Notes: generated by a model not told the origin, from the letters alone. A DNA stretch of 64,000 nucleotides from Pseudomonadota bacterium (GCA_021848545.1 JAJZUL010000003.1:1-64000), one strand, 5' to 3'; positions 8,361-18,450 are shown, counted from the first letter of the stretch. Translations and numbers: made by a program.

Positions 8361-11300
8361 ATGAGCCTTGACATGACCGTCCCCCCGCTCGGGTTCGAAC
8401 TCAGCTTTGCCGATCTGTACCGCCCGGACGGGATGGAGCGCATCGATTCCGCTTTCATGGCGGCCCTTGCCGCCACCGACCCGGATTTGGCGAACCGGCT
8501 GACCGCTGCCCGCGCCGCCCCGGACGGCCTGGACGCCAAGGCCGAGTCCGGGCTGATCGGCGCGCTCGCCCCCCATGTCGAGGATTTCTTCGCCACCCTG
8601 TTCGGCATCCGCGCCGCCCTGGCCGAGGCCCATGCCCGCCACGACGAGCTGGCGCCCCTGTTTTCCGCCAAGCGCCTGTTCGTGCAGCGCCGCGCCCTGA
8701 AGGAGGTCAAGGCGGACGAAGCCGCCACCCTGGACGGCGACGCCCTGGAAGCCGATATCGCCCGCCGTCTGGGGGACGAGACCGTCACCGAACTGGCCTT
8801 CGCCAGGATGGTGCTGGCCTGGATGGACAAGGCCGACGCCCATGGCGAGGATCTGGCCGCCGCCGCCCGCTGGGCCGCCTGGAAGGTCCACCACGCCCAG
8901 AAGATCGGCCATGCCGACGGCGTCCTGTTCCGCATCCCGGAAAAACGCGATCCCCTGGCCCGGGTTCCGGCCGAGACGGTGGAGGTGGCGGGGGGGATCT
9001 GCGCGCTGGCCTATCCCCATGAACGCTACCGGGAAGGGTTCACGCTGACCGATCACGGCACCGATCTCGCCGGCGCCCTCGATCAGGTCAATTACTGCAT
9101 CTTCTGCCATCACCAGGGCAAGGACAGCTGTTCCAAGGGTCTGATCGACCGCAAGGAAGGCGGGCTGGTCACCAATGCCGTCGGCGTGCTCCTGGCCGGC
9201 TGCCCGCTCGAGGAAAAGATTTCCGAGATGCACGAGGCCAAGGGCAAGGGGCTGATGGTGGCCGCCCTGGCGGTGATCGCCATCGACAATCCCATGGCCG
9301 CCGGCACCGGACATCGCATCTGCAACGATTGCATGTCGGCCTGCATCTATCAGGGCCAGAACCGCGACCCGGTGGACATCCCCCAGGCGGAAAGCCGCAC
9401 CCTGAAGGATGTTCTGGAGCTGCCCTGGGGCTTTGAAATCTATTCCCTGCTGACCCGCTGGAACCCGCTCAACCTGCGCCGTTGGCTGCCCCGGCCCGCT
9501 TCGGGCCGCAAGGTGCTGGTGGTCGGCCTGGGGCCGGCCGGCTTCACCCTGGCCCACCACCTGATGCAGGACGGCCACGCGGTGGCCGCCGTGGACGGGC
9601 TGAAGATCGAACCGCTGCCCGCCGATCTGGTCGGGGTGGAAAGCGACGGAAGCCGGGTGCCGTTCCGCGCCATCCGCGACGTCCGCACCCTGTGGGAGGA
9701 TTTGAACGAACGGGTCAGCGCCGGATTCGGCGGCGTCGCCGAATACGGCATCACCGTGCGGTGGGACAAGAATTTCCTCAAGATCATCCGCCTGCTGCTG
9801 GAACGCCGCGCCGAATTCGCCCTTTATGGCGGCGTGCGTTTCGGCGGCACCCTGACCCTGGAACAGGCCTTCGCCATGGGCTTTGACCATGTGGCCCTGG
9901 CCACCGGCGCCGGCAAGCCGACCATCCTGGGCATGGAGGGCGGCCTGGCCCGCGGCGTGCGCCAGGCGTCGGACTTCCTGATGGCGTTGCAATTGACCGG
10001 CGCGGCCCGGGCCGATTCGGTGGCCAATCTGCAATTGCGCCTGCCGGTGGTGGTGATCGGCGGCGGGCTGACCGCGGTCGATACCTGCACCGAGGCCATG
10101 GCCTACTATCCGGTCCAGGTGGAAAAATTCCTGGCCCGCGCCGAGGAACTGGGGCTGGAGACGGTTCGCGCCTCGTGGAATGACGAGGACCGCGAAATCG
10201 GCGAGGAATTCATCGCCCACGCCCGCGCGCTGCGCGCCGAACGCGCCGCCGCCGCCGCCGAGAACCGCACGCCGCGCATCCGCGAATTGCTGGACGGCTG
10301 GGGCGGCGCGCTGATCGCCTATCGCCGTCGCCTGATCGACAGCCCCGCCTATCGCAACCATGAAGAGGTGCACAAGGCGCTGGAGGAAGGCATCCGCTTC
10401 GCCGAAAAAATGACCCCCGTCGCCGTCAAGACCGACCGTTTCGGCGCCGCCTGCGGGCTGGAGGTCAAGGATGCCGACGGCGCGCTCCATCTGCTGCCGG
10501 CGCGCTCGGTTCTGGTCGCCGCCGGCACCGTGCCCAACACCACGCTGGCCCGCGAACGCGCCGGCATCCATCTCGACGGCAAGTATTTCCAGGCGGTGGA
10601 CGAGAACGGGGACCCGGTCACGCCCGAAAAGCGGACCAAGCCGTCGGAGGCCAACGTGCTGATGCATGTGGACGGCATGGGCCACGATGTCAGCTTTTTC
10701 GGCGACCTCCATCCCTCTTACGCCGGCAACGTGGTCTCGGCCATGGCCTCGGCCAAGCAGGGCCACCCCATCATCACCCGGTCGCTGATGCGCCGCGAGG
10801 CGTCGAAGGTCGCCGCCGGCGATCTGTTCCGCGCCCTCGACAAGGGCCTGCGCGCCCGCGTTCACGCCGTCAACCGCCTGACCCCCACCATCGTCGAGGT
10901 GGTGGTGCGCGCGCCCATGGCGGCGCGGGCCTTCCAGCCGGGCCAGTTCTATCGTCTCCAGAATTTCGAGGCCCTGGCGCCCAAGGCCCGCGGCACCGCC
11001 CTGGCCATGGAAGGGCTGGCGCTGACCGGCGCCTGGACCGATCCCGAACGGGGGCTGGTCGGGTTGATCGTTCTGGAAATGGGCGGATCGTCCAATCTGG
11101 TCACCCTGCTGAAACCGGACGAGCCCGTCGTTTTGATGGGTCCCACCGGCACCCCCACCGAAATCGCCGAAAACGAAACGGTGCTGCTGGCCGGTGGCGG
11201 GTTGGGCAACGCGGTGCTGTTCTCCATCGGCGCCGCCATGCGCCGGGCGGGGTCCAAGGTGCTGTATTTCGCCGGTTATCGCGAAGCCAAAGACCGGTTC

Positions 11301-11813
11301 AAGATCGCCGATATCGAAGCCGCCGCCGATATGGTGGTGTGGTGCGTCGATGCCGGCGAGCCCCTGAGCCCCGGCCGTCCCCAGGACCGGAGCTTCGTCG
11401 GCAACATCGTCGCCGCCATGGAGGCCTACGCGACGGGCAAGCTGGGCGAGGCGCCGATCCCGCTGGCCGATGTGGACCGCATCATCGCCATCGGCTCGGA
11501 CCGGATGATGGCCGCCATCGGCAAGGCCCGCCATACCAGTCTGGCCCCGTATCTCAAGCCCGGACACGAGGCCATCGGCTCGATCAATTCACCCATGCAA
11601 TGCATGATGAAGGAAATCTGCGCCCAGTGCCTGCAACGCCACATCGACCCCGTCACCGGCGAGGAAAAGGTGGTGTTCACCTGCTTCAATCAGGACCAGT
11701 CCCTGGATCACGTCGATTTCGGCAATCTCGCCGACCGCCTGTCCCAGAACGCCACCACCGAAAAACTGACCCGCCAATGGATCGCCCATTGCGCGGCGGC
11801 GCTGGAGCGGTAA
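8361..11813 (+). CDS. Fused GltD/NfnB-like and PyrK/NfnA-like iron-sulfur flavoprotein
   Basis: A 1,150-residue cytoplasmic oxidoreductase. Residues 1-230 are helical and of unknown family. Cysteine groups in NYCIFCHHQGKDSC, AGCPLEEKI and CNDCMSACIYQ (about 235-330) resemble the Fe-S domain of glutamate synthase small subunit-like proteins. Two Rossmann folds follow (GLGPAGFTLAHH near 390, VIGGGLTAVDTCTEA near 565). The C-terminal third resembles ferredoxin-NADP reductase/PyrK (FQPGQFYRLQNF, MGPTGTPTEI, LLAGGGLGNA). It ends with a cysteine cluster (CMMKEICAQC...FTC) of the 2Fe-2S type. The domain pair is that of the two subunits of the NADH-dependent ferredoxin:NADP oxidoreductase Nfn, here in one chain. 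Electron transfer between pyridine nucleotides and an iron-sulfur partner is likely; bifurcation is inference. Confidence 0.8.
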   Translation: MSLDMTVPPLGFELSFADLYRPDGMERIDSAFMAALAATDPDLANRLTAARAAPDGLDAKAESGLIGALAPHVEDFFATLFGIRAALAEAHARHDELAPLFSAKRLFVQRRALKEVKADEAATLDGDALEADIARRLGDETVTELAFARMVLAWMDKADAHGEDLAAAARWAAWKVHHAQKIGHADGVLFRIPEKRDPLARVPAETVEVAGGICALAYPHERYREGFTLTDHGTDLAGALDQVNYCIFCHHQGKDSCSKGLIDRKEGGLVTNAVGVLLAGCPLEEKISEMHEAKGKGLMVAALAVIAIDNPMAAGTGHRICNDCMSACIYQGQNRDPVDIPQAESRTLKDVLELPWGFEIYSLLTRWNPLNLRRWLPRPASGRKVLVVGLGPAGFTLAHHLMQDGHAVAAVDGLKIEPLPADLVGVESDGSRVPFRAIRDVRTLWEDLNERVSAGFGGVAEYGITVRWDKNFLKIIRLLLERRAEFALYGGVRFGGTLTLEQAFAMGFDHVALATGAGKPTILGMEGGLARGVRQASDFLMALQLTGAARADSVANLQLRLPVVVIGGGLTAVDTCTEAMAYYPVQVEKFLARAEELGLETVRASWNDEDREIGEEFIAHARALRAERAAAAAENRTPRIRELLDGWGGALIAYRRRLIDSPAYRNHEEVHKALEEGIRFAEKMTPVAVKTDRFGAACGLEVKDADGALHLLPARSVLVAAGTVPNTTLARERAGIHLDGKYFQAVDENGDPVTPEKRTKPSEANVLMHVDGMGHDVSFFGDLHPSYAGNVVSAMASAKQGHPIITRSLMRREASKVAAGDLFRALDKGLRARVHAVNRLTPTIVEVVVRAPMAARAFQPGQFYRLQNFEALAPKARGTALAMEGLALTGAWTDPERGLVGLIVLEMGGSSNLVTLLKPDEPVVLMGPTGTPTEIAENETVLLAGGGLGNAVLFSIGAAMRRAGSKVLYFAGYREAKDRFKIADIEAAADMVVWCVDAGEPLSPGRPQDRSFVGNIVAAMEAYATGKLGEAPIPLADVDRIIAIGSDRMMAAIGKARHTSLAPYLKPGHEAIGSINSPMQCMMKEICAQCLQRHIDPVTGEEKVVFTCFNQDQSLDHVDFGNLADRLSQNATTEKLTRQWIAHCAAALER

Positions 11814-11821
11814 GAACAGGT

Positions 11822-12760
11822 TCAGGCGGCGCTCACGTCTTGGGGACGCGAGCGCCCGACCGCGAGGAACAGGAAGACCAGCGCGTAGATCAGGACGTTG
11901 CCCAGAACGTCCCCGCGCACGCCGGTCCCAGCGGGGCCGTAGGGACCGCCGAAGCCCTCGGCGCTGGACCAGACCGCCAGGGAATAGAGAAAGCCCAGCG
12001 GGATCGACAGCGACGCCAGCACCCCCGACAGCAGGCTGAGGCCCAGGGCGGTTTCCGCCACGGCCACCACCACCGCCACCAGGGTCGGCCCCACCGCGCG
12101 CACGACGGTAATGATCAGTCCGATATAGGCGACGATCCAGGCCGGCTGACCTTGGACCGCCGGGGTCAGCTGATCCATGAAATGGAACAGGAAGCCGGGC
12201 ATCCATTTCAGCGCGGCATCGAAGCACCAGAGCAGCGCGAACAGGATCGAGCCGGCCCGCCACAGCCGATGGCAGGGCTGCGCCCCCTCGGGCGCGTCGG
12301 GGGCGATCGCCGGGGCCACGGCCAACACGAACAAAAAGGCGATGGCATAGGCCGGAAACACGCCGGGATCGGTCTGCCCGCCGCCATAGGGATAGCCCAG
12401 AGCGCCGATGGTCACCCAGCAGAACAGGCTATAGACGAATCCCAGCCAGCCGGCCGGGACCAGAAGGCGGCGCGAGAGCAGCGCCAACCCAAGCGCGAGA
12501 TCGATCGCCACCAGGATCAGGGACGTGGTCTGGGGATCGATGGCGGTCGCCACATGGCTGAACCACAGCGGCGCGGGTTGCAGCCAGACCGGCGCCACCT
12601 TCACCGCCTTGGCCAGCACGTCCAGAAGCGGCGCCCGTAACGTGCCCCCGCCCTGCTGCACCCAGCCGGAGAATTGGAACCAGGCGTTGGCCAGCCAAAA
12701 AAGACCGAACAGAGCCACGATCAGGCGGTAATGACGCGCCGCGGATTTGCTGTCAGCCAA
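11822..12760 (-). CDS. DoxD/DoxX-like polytopic membrane protein
   Basis: Predicted inner-membrane protein of 312 residues with eight or more hydrophobic segments. It appears to be built from two similar halves, each with a GW/GxxYPYGGG-type or GGPYGPAGTG-type loop followed by a helix. The C-terminal half (FLYSLAVWSSAEGFGGPYG) resembles DoxD, the small subunit of thiosulfate:quinone oxidoreductase, and the wider DoxX family. No DoxA partner is visible, so thiosulfate oxidation is not established. The best in-frame start is a TTG at 12760 with AAGGGG some 9 nt upstream. An imperfect GC-rich hairpin lies between it and addA (about 12779-12807). It is convergent with the flavoenzyme gene, 8 nt apart. 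Confidence 0.68.
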   Translation of the reverse strand: MADSKSAARHYRLIVALFGLFWLANAWFQFSGWVQQGGGTLRAPLLDVLAKAVKVAPVWLQPAPLWFSHVATAIDPQTTSLILVAIDLALGLALLSRRLLVPAGWLGFVYSLFCWVTIGALGYPYGGGQTDPGVFPAYAIAFLFVLAVAPAIAPDAPEGAQPCHRLWRAGSILFALLWCFDAALKWMPGFLFHFMDQLTPAVQGQPAWIVAYIGLIITVVRAVGPTLVAVVVAVAETALGLSLLSGVLASLSIPLGFLYSLAVWSSAEGFGGPYGPAGTGVRGDVLGNVLIYALVFLFLAVGRSRPQDVSAA

Positions 12761-12853
12761 GCGGAATGTCCCCTTGCGAACGCCCGCCGATACCCCATCG
12801 GCGGCGGGTTGGAGTCTGACACAACCACATGGGGACGCCGCATGACAAAATGT

Positions 12854-15800
12854 TCATTTCGCAGGCGGGCGCAGGACTTCATCCATCAGGGCGGGAGCGA
12901 TTTCGGTCACGGCGGGACCGTCGGTCCAGACCAGGGCGCAGCGCACCGGCCGGTCGGGATAAATGGCCGACAAGGCGGCCCGATAGGCGGCCATCTGGCG
13001 CACATAGACCGGCGGCGGCGCCTCGCCGGGGCCGGGCGGACGGCGGTTGGTCTTGTAATCGGCCACCAGCACCGCGTCGTCGGTGACCGCCAGCCGGTCC
13101 ACCATGCCGGCGATGGCGCCGTCGCCGATGCGCCCCGCCACCGGCACCTCGGCGCGGCTGCCCGGCGCGAACAGGGGGGCGAAGGCGGGATGGTTCAGCA
13201 CCGACGCCACCTCGGCGGCGATGGCGGCGCGCAGGGCCGGATCGAGATCGGCGGCGAACCCGTCCAGAAAGCGCCGCGCCGCGTCGTCGCGGACGTCCGG
13301 CTCCAGATCGGGAAGGGTCTGGAGCAGGCGATGGATCAGGCGGCCGCGGCGAAACCGATGATCCGCCTCGCCCTCCAGGGGCGAGCGGACCGGCGGCTCG
13401 TCGCCTTCGGGCCGGGACGGCGCCAGGGGCCGCGGCGGCAAGGGTTCCGGCGGCGGCGGCCGATCCGCCCAGGCCGGCAGCGCCACCATCGTCGCCACGC
13501 CCGCGGCGGCGGCGGCTTCGTCCTTTTCGAACGGCGCGTCCTGCGCGCTCTTCAGGCGCAGGACGGTCGCGCCTTCGGTTTCCCCGGCCGCGGCCAGGAA
13601 CGGATCTTCGATTTCGGCGGCCAGACCGGCCACCGCATCCCGGATCAGATCGTACCAGCACCCCGCCGCCGGAGCGGCGCCGGTCTGCCAGCCGCAGACG
13701 ATCAACCGATCGCACGCCCGCGTCATCGCCACATAGAGCAGCCGATGGAATTCCCGGTCGCGCGCCTGTTTCTGCGCCTCGCGTCCCGCCAGACAGACCG
13801 GATCGGCCATGTCGGCCCGGGGAGGCCACAACACGATGTCGTCCCCCTGGCGGCGGGCGCGGTTTTCAGCCGCCGGCGGTTCCTGGGGGCTTACCCATAA
13901 CAGCCGGTCGCCCATTTTCGGCACCTGCATGGTGTCGGGCAGAAAGACGATGGGCGCCTGCAAGCCCTTGGCGCCGTGGACCGTCATGATCCGCACCGCA
14001 TCCAGGACGCCTTGGTCCAGGTCGCGCTTGATTTCCACCGCGCCGGCCTCCAGCCAGCGCAGAAATCCCTGCAAGGACGGCGGGTGGGCGCGTTCGAAGG
14101 CCAGGGTCAGGGCGATGAATTCGTCCAACGGATCCTCGGCCTCGGCCCCCAGCCGCGCCAACAGCCGGCGCTTGCCGCCCAACGGCCCCAGGATATGGGC
14201 GAACAGATTGTGGGGCGTCAGGCGATCGGCCTTGGCCATCAGATCGCCCAGGGTCGCCCAAGCGTTTTCGAAGGCGGGATCGGCGCCCATGCGGGCGCGC
14301 AACGCCTCCCACAGGGTTTGCGGGCCGCGATCCCAGGCCAGATGGAACAATTGCTCCTCGGTCAAGCCGATCAACGGCCCCTTCAGCACCGTGGCCAGGG
14401 TCAGATCGTCCTCGGGCAGCAGCAGCACCCTGGCCAGGGCCATCAGATCCATCACCACCAGCTGATCGGTCAGCACCATGCGATCGGCGCCGGCCACCGC
14501 CACCCGGCGCTGTTTGAGGGCGCGCACCAGATCCTCGACGAATCCGCCGCGGCGACGCACCAGCACCAGGATGTCGCCGGCCCGGACCGGCCGGTTCCGC
14601 GAGTCCAGCCGTTCGGTGCCGATCATGGCTTCGATGCGCGCCGCCATCAGCCCCGCCAGACGGGTGCTGGGCGAATCGCCGCGGATCCGATCCACCGGCG
14701 GTTTCCACGGCGGCGGCGGCTCCAAAGCCCGGGGCGCCACCGGCGGCCAGATTTCCACCGAACCGGCCTGCCCCATGCGTTGGGCGAGATGGCCGATATC
14801 CTCGCCGGGATGGGCCACGCCGTCGCGGCCGGGGCGGGTTTCGGCGAACACCGCATCCACCGCGTCCAGCACCGCCCGGGTCGAGCGGAACGACACGTTG
14901 AGGGGAATTTCCCGCCAATCCAGCCGGGCGTCGCCGACCACCATCCGGAAATGGTCGCGCATGGATTCAAAGGCGGCGGGATCGGCGCCCTGAAAGCTGT
15001 AGATCGATTGCTTGACGTCGCCCACGGCGAAGACGGTACGGATATCATCGCGCGCGCCGGCGCCGGCGAAGAAATCGGCCACCAGCGCGCGGACCACCGC
15101 CCACTGGTCGGGGTTGGTGTCCTGGGCCTCGTCGATCAGCACATGGTCGATGCCGCCGTCGAGCTTGAACAGCACCCACGGCGCCACCCCCGGCCGGGCC
15201 AGCAAGGTCCGCGTCCGCAGAATGAGGTCGTCGTAATCGAGGGCGGCGCGCGCTTCCTTGCGGCGGGAATAGGCGGCCAGCAGGCGGTCGGCCAGGGCCA
15301 GAAGAGCGGCGGTCGCCTCGGCCACGCTTGCGGCCCGCAGCCGCTCGCCGACGCGGATCAGACGTTCCGCCTCCTTGGTCAAATCATCGACGATGCCGGG
15401 ATGGCGGGCCTGCACCGCCTTGGTCGCCAGGGCCTTGCGCACCTCGCCCCCCTGGGTGAGATAGGCGCGGCCATAAGCGGCGAAACCGGCCATCCGCCGG
15501 GATTGATCGGCGGCCAGCCACGCCGCCATGGCCGCCGCCCGTTCGTTATCGCCCTTGCCCCCTTCGGACAGCGCCGGGACGGCGCGGCGCAGAGCGGCGC
15601 CGTCGAAGGCGGTCTCGGCCGAGGCCGCCGCCAGGATGGCGGCTTCGTCCTCGCCCGGCTCCAGCCCCAGCCGCGCCCGCATCGAAGCCACCGCGCCGTC
15701 CAGACCGCCGGCGCCGTCCAGCAGCCGTTGCAGCCGGCCGCGCGCCCCCACCAGTTCGGCCAGCAATTCGGGAAAATGGGTTTCGTGGATGCGCCCGGCG

Positions 15801-16333
15801 ACCGCCGCCACCACCGCGCCGCCGCCCACCAGGATATCCTCCTTGGCGGCTTCCAGCATCTCGCCGGCATCGCGATCGTCCATCACCTGGAAATGGGGCG
15901 CCAGCCCGGCCTCGACCGGGAACCGCCGCAGCAGGGATTGGCAGAAGGCATGAATGGTTTCGATGGCGAGCCCGCCCGGCGCGTCCAGCACCCGGGCGAA
16001 CAGGCGCCGGGCTTCGACCGTCTGGCCGGCATCGGCCGGCCGTCCCAGCAATCCGGCCAGTTCACCGGCCAGCGCCGCCTCGTCCATCACCGCCCAATCG
16101 GCCAGATTGCGGGCGATGCGGTTGGCCATTTCGGCCGCCGCCGCCTTGGTGAAGGTCAGGCATAGAATCTTGTGGGGTCTGGTGCCGGCCAGCAACAGCG
16201 ACAGCACCCGGTCGGCCAGCACCTTGGTCTTGCCGGTTCCGGCGCTGGCCGCCACCCAGACGCTGGCGGCGGGGTCGGCCGCGCGGCGCTGGGCCCGGCC
16301 CGCGTCGCCGGCCAGACCCGCCCCTTCGATCAC
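12854..16333 (-). CDS. addA: Double-strand break repair helicase-nuclease AddA
   Basis: The 1,159-residue product is the UvrD-like helicase and nuclease subunit of AddAB, which resects double-strand DNA ends for recombination. Walker A is AASAGTGKT (about 28-36), followed by CLTFTKAAAAEMANR, and motif II is LIDEAQDTNPDQW. Further helicase motifs are VKQSIYSFQGADP and MTVHGAKGL. The C-terminal RecB-type nuclease domain carries the catalytic VADYKTNRR. The GTG at 16333 overlaps the stop of the upstream gene (GTGA), which implies translational coupling; an ATG 66 codons earlier would sit inside that gene. In alphaproteobacteria addB usually lies just upstream; here a PfkB-fold gene takes that place. 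Confidence 0.93.
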   Translation of the reverse strand: MIEGAGLAGDAGRAQRRAADPAASVWVAASAGTGKTKVLADRVLSLLLAGTRPHKILCLTFTKAAAAEMANRIARNLADWAVMDEAALAGELAGLLGRPADAGQTVEARRLFARVLDAPGGLAIETIHAFCQSLLRRFPVEAGLAPHFQVMDDRDAGEMLEAAKEDILVGGGAVVAAVAGRIHETHFPELLAELVGARGRLQRLLDGAGGLDGAVASMRARLGLEPGEDEAAILAAASAETAFDGAALRRAVPALSEGGKGDNERAAAMAAWLAADQSRRMAGFAAYGRAYLTQGGEVRKALATKAVQARHPGIVDDLTKEAERLIRVGERLRAASVAEATAALLALADRLLAAYSRRKEARAALDYDDLILRTRTLLARPGVAPWVLFKLDGGIDHVLIDEAQDTNPDQWAVVRALVADFFAGAGARDDIRTVFAVGDVKQSIYSFQGADPAAFESMRDHFRMVVGDARLDWREIPLNVSFRSTRAVLDAVDAVFAETRPGRDGVAHPGEDIGHLAQRMGQAGSVEIWPPVAPRALEPPPPWKPPVDRIRGDSPSTRLAGLMAARIEAMIGTERLDSRNRPVRAGDILVLVRRRGGFVEDLVRALKQRRVAVAGADRMVLTDQLVVMDLMALARVLLLPEDDLTLATVLKGPLIGLTEEQLFHLAWDRGPQTLWEALRARMGADPAFENAWATLGDLMAKADRLTPHNLFAHILGPLGGKRRLLARLGAEAEDPLDEFIALTLAFERAHPPSLQGFLRWLEAGAVEIKRDLDQGVLDAVRIMTVHGAKGLQAPIVFLPDTMQVPKMGDRLLWVSPQEPPAAENRARRQGDDIVLWPPRADMADPVCLAGREAQKQARDREFHRLLYVAMTRACDRLIVCGWQTGAAPAAGCWYDLIRDAVAGLAAEIEDPFLAAAGETEGATVLRLKSAQDAPFEKDEAAAAAGVATMVALPAWADRPPPPEPLPPRPLAPSRPEGDEPPVRSPLEGEADHRFRRGRLIHRLLQTLPDLEPDVRDDAARRFLDGFAADLDPALRAAIAAEVASVLNHPAFAPLFAPGSRAEVPVAGRIGDGAIAGMVDRLAVTDDAVLVADYKTNRRPPGPGEAPPPVYVRQMAAYRAALSAIYPDRPVRCALVWTDGPAVTEIAPALMDEVLRPPAK

Positions 16334-18258
16334 GGCGTCGCCGACCGGAAAATGCCGGCCAGCAGCGCGTCGATCCGCAAGATCAGCTGGTCGGTCATTT
16401 CCTGATGGAACTCTTCGAGATTGGTGGCCCGGGCATGGCCGAACCGGACCTGCGGCCCCATATGCTCGATCACGTATTCGCGTAGCGCCTGGCGGGTCAC
16501 CTCCTGGCCCTGTTCGCGGGTGATGCCCCATTGCCGCGCGTGCCAGATCAGCCGCTCATCCACGTTTTCGGTGGCGAAATGCCAGAATTTGATGTCCTCG
16601 AACAGTTCGGCGACATCCTCCGAGGACATCACCTCGACCGCTTCCCACAGGGTGACCCGGAGCAACGTCACCCCTTCGTGACCGGCCAGATCCGACCACC
16701 GCACCGCGCTGCGCGGCTCGACGTCGAGATTGCCCAGGCAATTGCACACGCCGCGGCCGGCCGCCAGCATGTCCATCTGGTCGGGACTGACCCGCTTCAT
16801 CGCCGCGGTGTCGCGAACGGACGCGTCGGTGGTGATGCGCGGAACGATGCGGATCAGCGGCGCCGGCGGATAATGGCCCGAGCGCATCATCGCCGCCAGC
16901 CGCTCCACCGCCGCCGCCGCGCCGGTGACGTGGGGCTGGGCGGGATCGTTGGGATCGCCGCCCAGAAGCAGCACCAGCACCCGGCGGCGCGGCCCGCGCG
17001 GCGACAATTGCGCGGGCCTGATCTGACAACGGGTGCGGTCGAAATTGACCCGGCTGGCCACCAACGGGCCGACATCCTGGGCGCGCCGGTGCGCGGTCAG
17101 GATGAAATCATGATCGTCGGGCGTCAGATTGGGACGGCGGCGCTGATAGACGATGCCGGCGATGTAATGGGCGAAATTCGCCGCCTCGTTCAGCTTGAAC
17201 CGCTCGGGCGAGGTCAGGAAATAGGCGGCCACCGCGGCGGCGAAACTGTCGCCGCAGCCGGTATCTTCGCGCACCGAGGGATCGACCTGGACGATGTTTT
17301 CGTGAATCAGCGGCGAATAGACGAACTCGACCCGCCCGCCCCTGGCTTTGCGCGCCAGGCTGGCGCCCTTGGCGCCGTCGGTGATGACGACGTGGCTGGC
17401 CCCCAGCTCCAGGGCGCGGCGGCTGATTTCGCGGGCCACCATCTTGCGCAGTTCGGACGCGTCGCGATGGCGCTGCCGCAAAGGCTCGAACCCGAAGAAA
17501 TTGGCGGCCTCGGACAAATTGAGGCTGATGAGATCGACCACCGACAGAAAATCGCGATATTCGGTGTAAAGCCGCTTCAGCTGGTTGCCGCCCACCAGCC
17601 AGAACACCTTGAGCGAGGGATTGCCCAGCTTGGCGCGGCGAATCCGGTCGAATTTCTGCGTGTCCAACGGTTCCTGACCGATGAAGACGAAGGCGTTGCG
17701 GCCGGCATAGAAATTCTGCTCGACGGCGAAGGGGTCCAACTCGGCCGGGTCCCAATGCGGCCCGCGCTCGGTCAGGATCAGTTTCTCGAACCCGTCGTCA
17801 CGCAACACCAGCGACGTCCGCGACCGCCCGGCCACCGGCTTCGCCCCGAATTCGGCGGCGGCATCGGACCAGGACAGATGCTCGATCGGCGGGATGCCCT
17901 GCCCGCCATCCAGGGTATCGAGAATCACCGCCAGATCGCGGGCGAGATTGCTCAACCCCCCGCCCGGCGTCCGGGTGACGTCGCCGATGTCGGAATCGGT
18001 CAGAACCATTTCCATGGCGCCGTCCAATATCCGCCAGCCGTCATCCACGCGCTCGATGGAATCCACCGCCACCTTGACCCCGTCGGGCGCGGCCCCGCGC
18101 AGCCGTTCCAATTGCGGCCTGACATCGGCGCCGACACGGGCGGCGAACAGATCGATGGTTTGCGACCATAACAGCGAAATCGCCACCACTTCGCGGGGGC
18201 GATGAATGCTCTGTATCGCCTGGGCGCGCGCCTCGGAAGCTTTATCCTGCACGGTCAT
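16330..18258 (-). CDS. PfkB-fold kinase-like protein with a large C-terminal extension
   Basis: A 642-residue cytoplasmic protein. The N-terminal 380 residues carry a ribokinase/PfkB fold: the phosphate-binding signature reads REDTGCGDSFAAAVAAYF (about 325-343), with the general base Asp in GCGD. It is preceded by VITDGAKGASLARK, which corresponds to the ITxGxxG strand. About 260 further residues of unrecognised type follow, with the segments RRVLVLLLGGDPNDPAQ and MLAAGRGVCNCLGN. PfkB enzymes phosphorylate sugars or nucleosides; the substrate is unknown. AAGGAG lies 10 nt before the ATG. The stop overlaps the addA start, so the two proteins are probably made together, although no functional link is obvious. 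Confidence 0.75.
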   Translation of the reverse strand: MTVQDKASEARAQAIQSIHRPREVVAISLLWSQTIDLFAARVGADVRPQLERLRGAAPDGVKVAVDSIERVDDGWRILDGAMEMVLTDSDIGDVTRTPGGGLSNLARDLAVILDTLDGGQGIPPIEHLSWSDAAAEFGAKPVAGRSRTSLVLRDDGFEKLILTERGPHWDPAELDPFAVEQNFYAGRNAFVFIGQEPLDTQKFDRIRRAKLGNPSLKVFWLVGGNQLKRLYTEYRDFLSVVDLISLNLSEAANFFGFEPLRQRHRDASELRKMVAREISRRALELGASHVVITDGAKGASLARKARGGRVEFVYSPLIHENIVQVDPSVREDTGCGDSFAAAVAAYFLTSPERFKLNEAANFAHYIAGIVYQRRRPNLTPDDHDFILTAHRRAQDVGPLVASRVNFDRTRCQIRPAQLSPRGPRRRVLVLLLGGDPNDPAQPHVTGAAAAVERLAAMMRSGHYPPAPLIRIVPRITTDASVRDTAAMKRVSPDQMDMLAAGRGVCNCLGNLDVEPRSAVRWSDLAGHEGVTLLRVTLWEAVEVMSSEDVAELFEDIKFWHFATENVDERLIWHARQWGITREQGQEVTRQALREYVIEHMGPQVRFGHARATNLEEFHQEMTDQLILRIDALLAGIFRSATP

Positions 18259-18450
18259 CGAGTACCATCTCCTTTGAAAACGAGAGCGGCGCGCTCAAAA
18301 CCCGAGGCGCCCGGCTTCGGACGATAGCATTGTTCCGGCCATCGTCCACCATCAGCCCGGATTCCCAACACGCGCCGGAACCGTGAATAGATCGGGTCAA
18401 ATTCTCTTCTAAATCAATAGATCACTGGGCGATTCGCAGGGCAGGCGACT

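Noticed and set aside
8211-11567. A 1,118-codon open frame antisense to the large flavoenzyme gene
   Set aside because: It mirrors a GC-rich gene whose rare stop codons leave the opposite strand open. The product is Gly/His/Gln-rich with no protein-like pattern, while the sense strand has clear domains.
12779-12807. Intrinsic terminator after addA
   Set aside because: The inverted repeat is imperfect and has no U-run; it may just be GC-rich intergenic sequence.
16334-16531. A longer AddA starting at an ATG at 16531
   Set aside because: The extra 66 codons lie wholly inside the upstream gene and have no AddA-like sequence. The GTG at 16333 overlapping the stop fits better.
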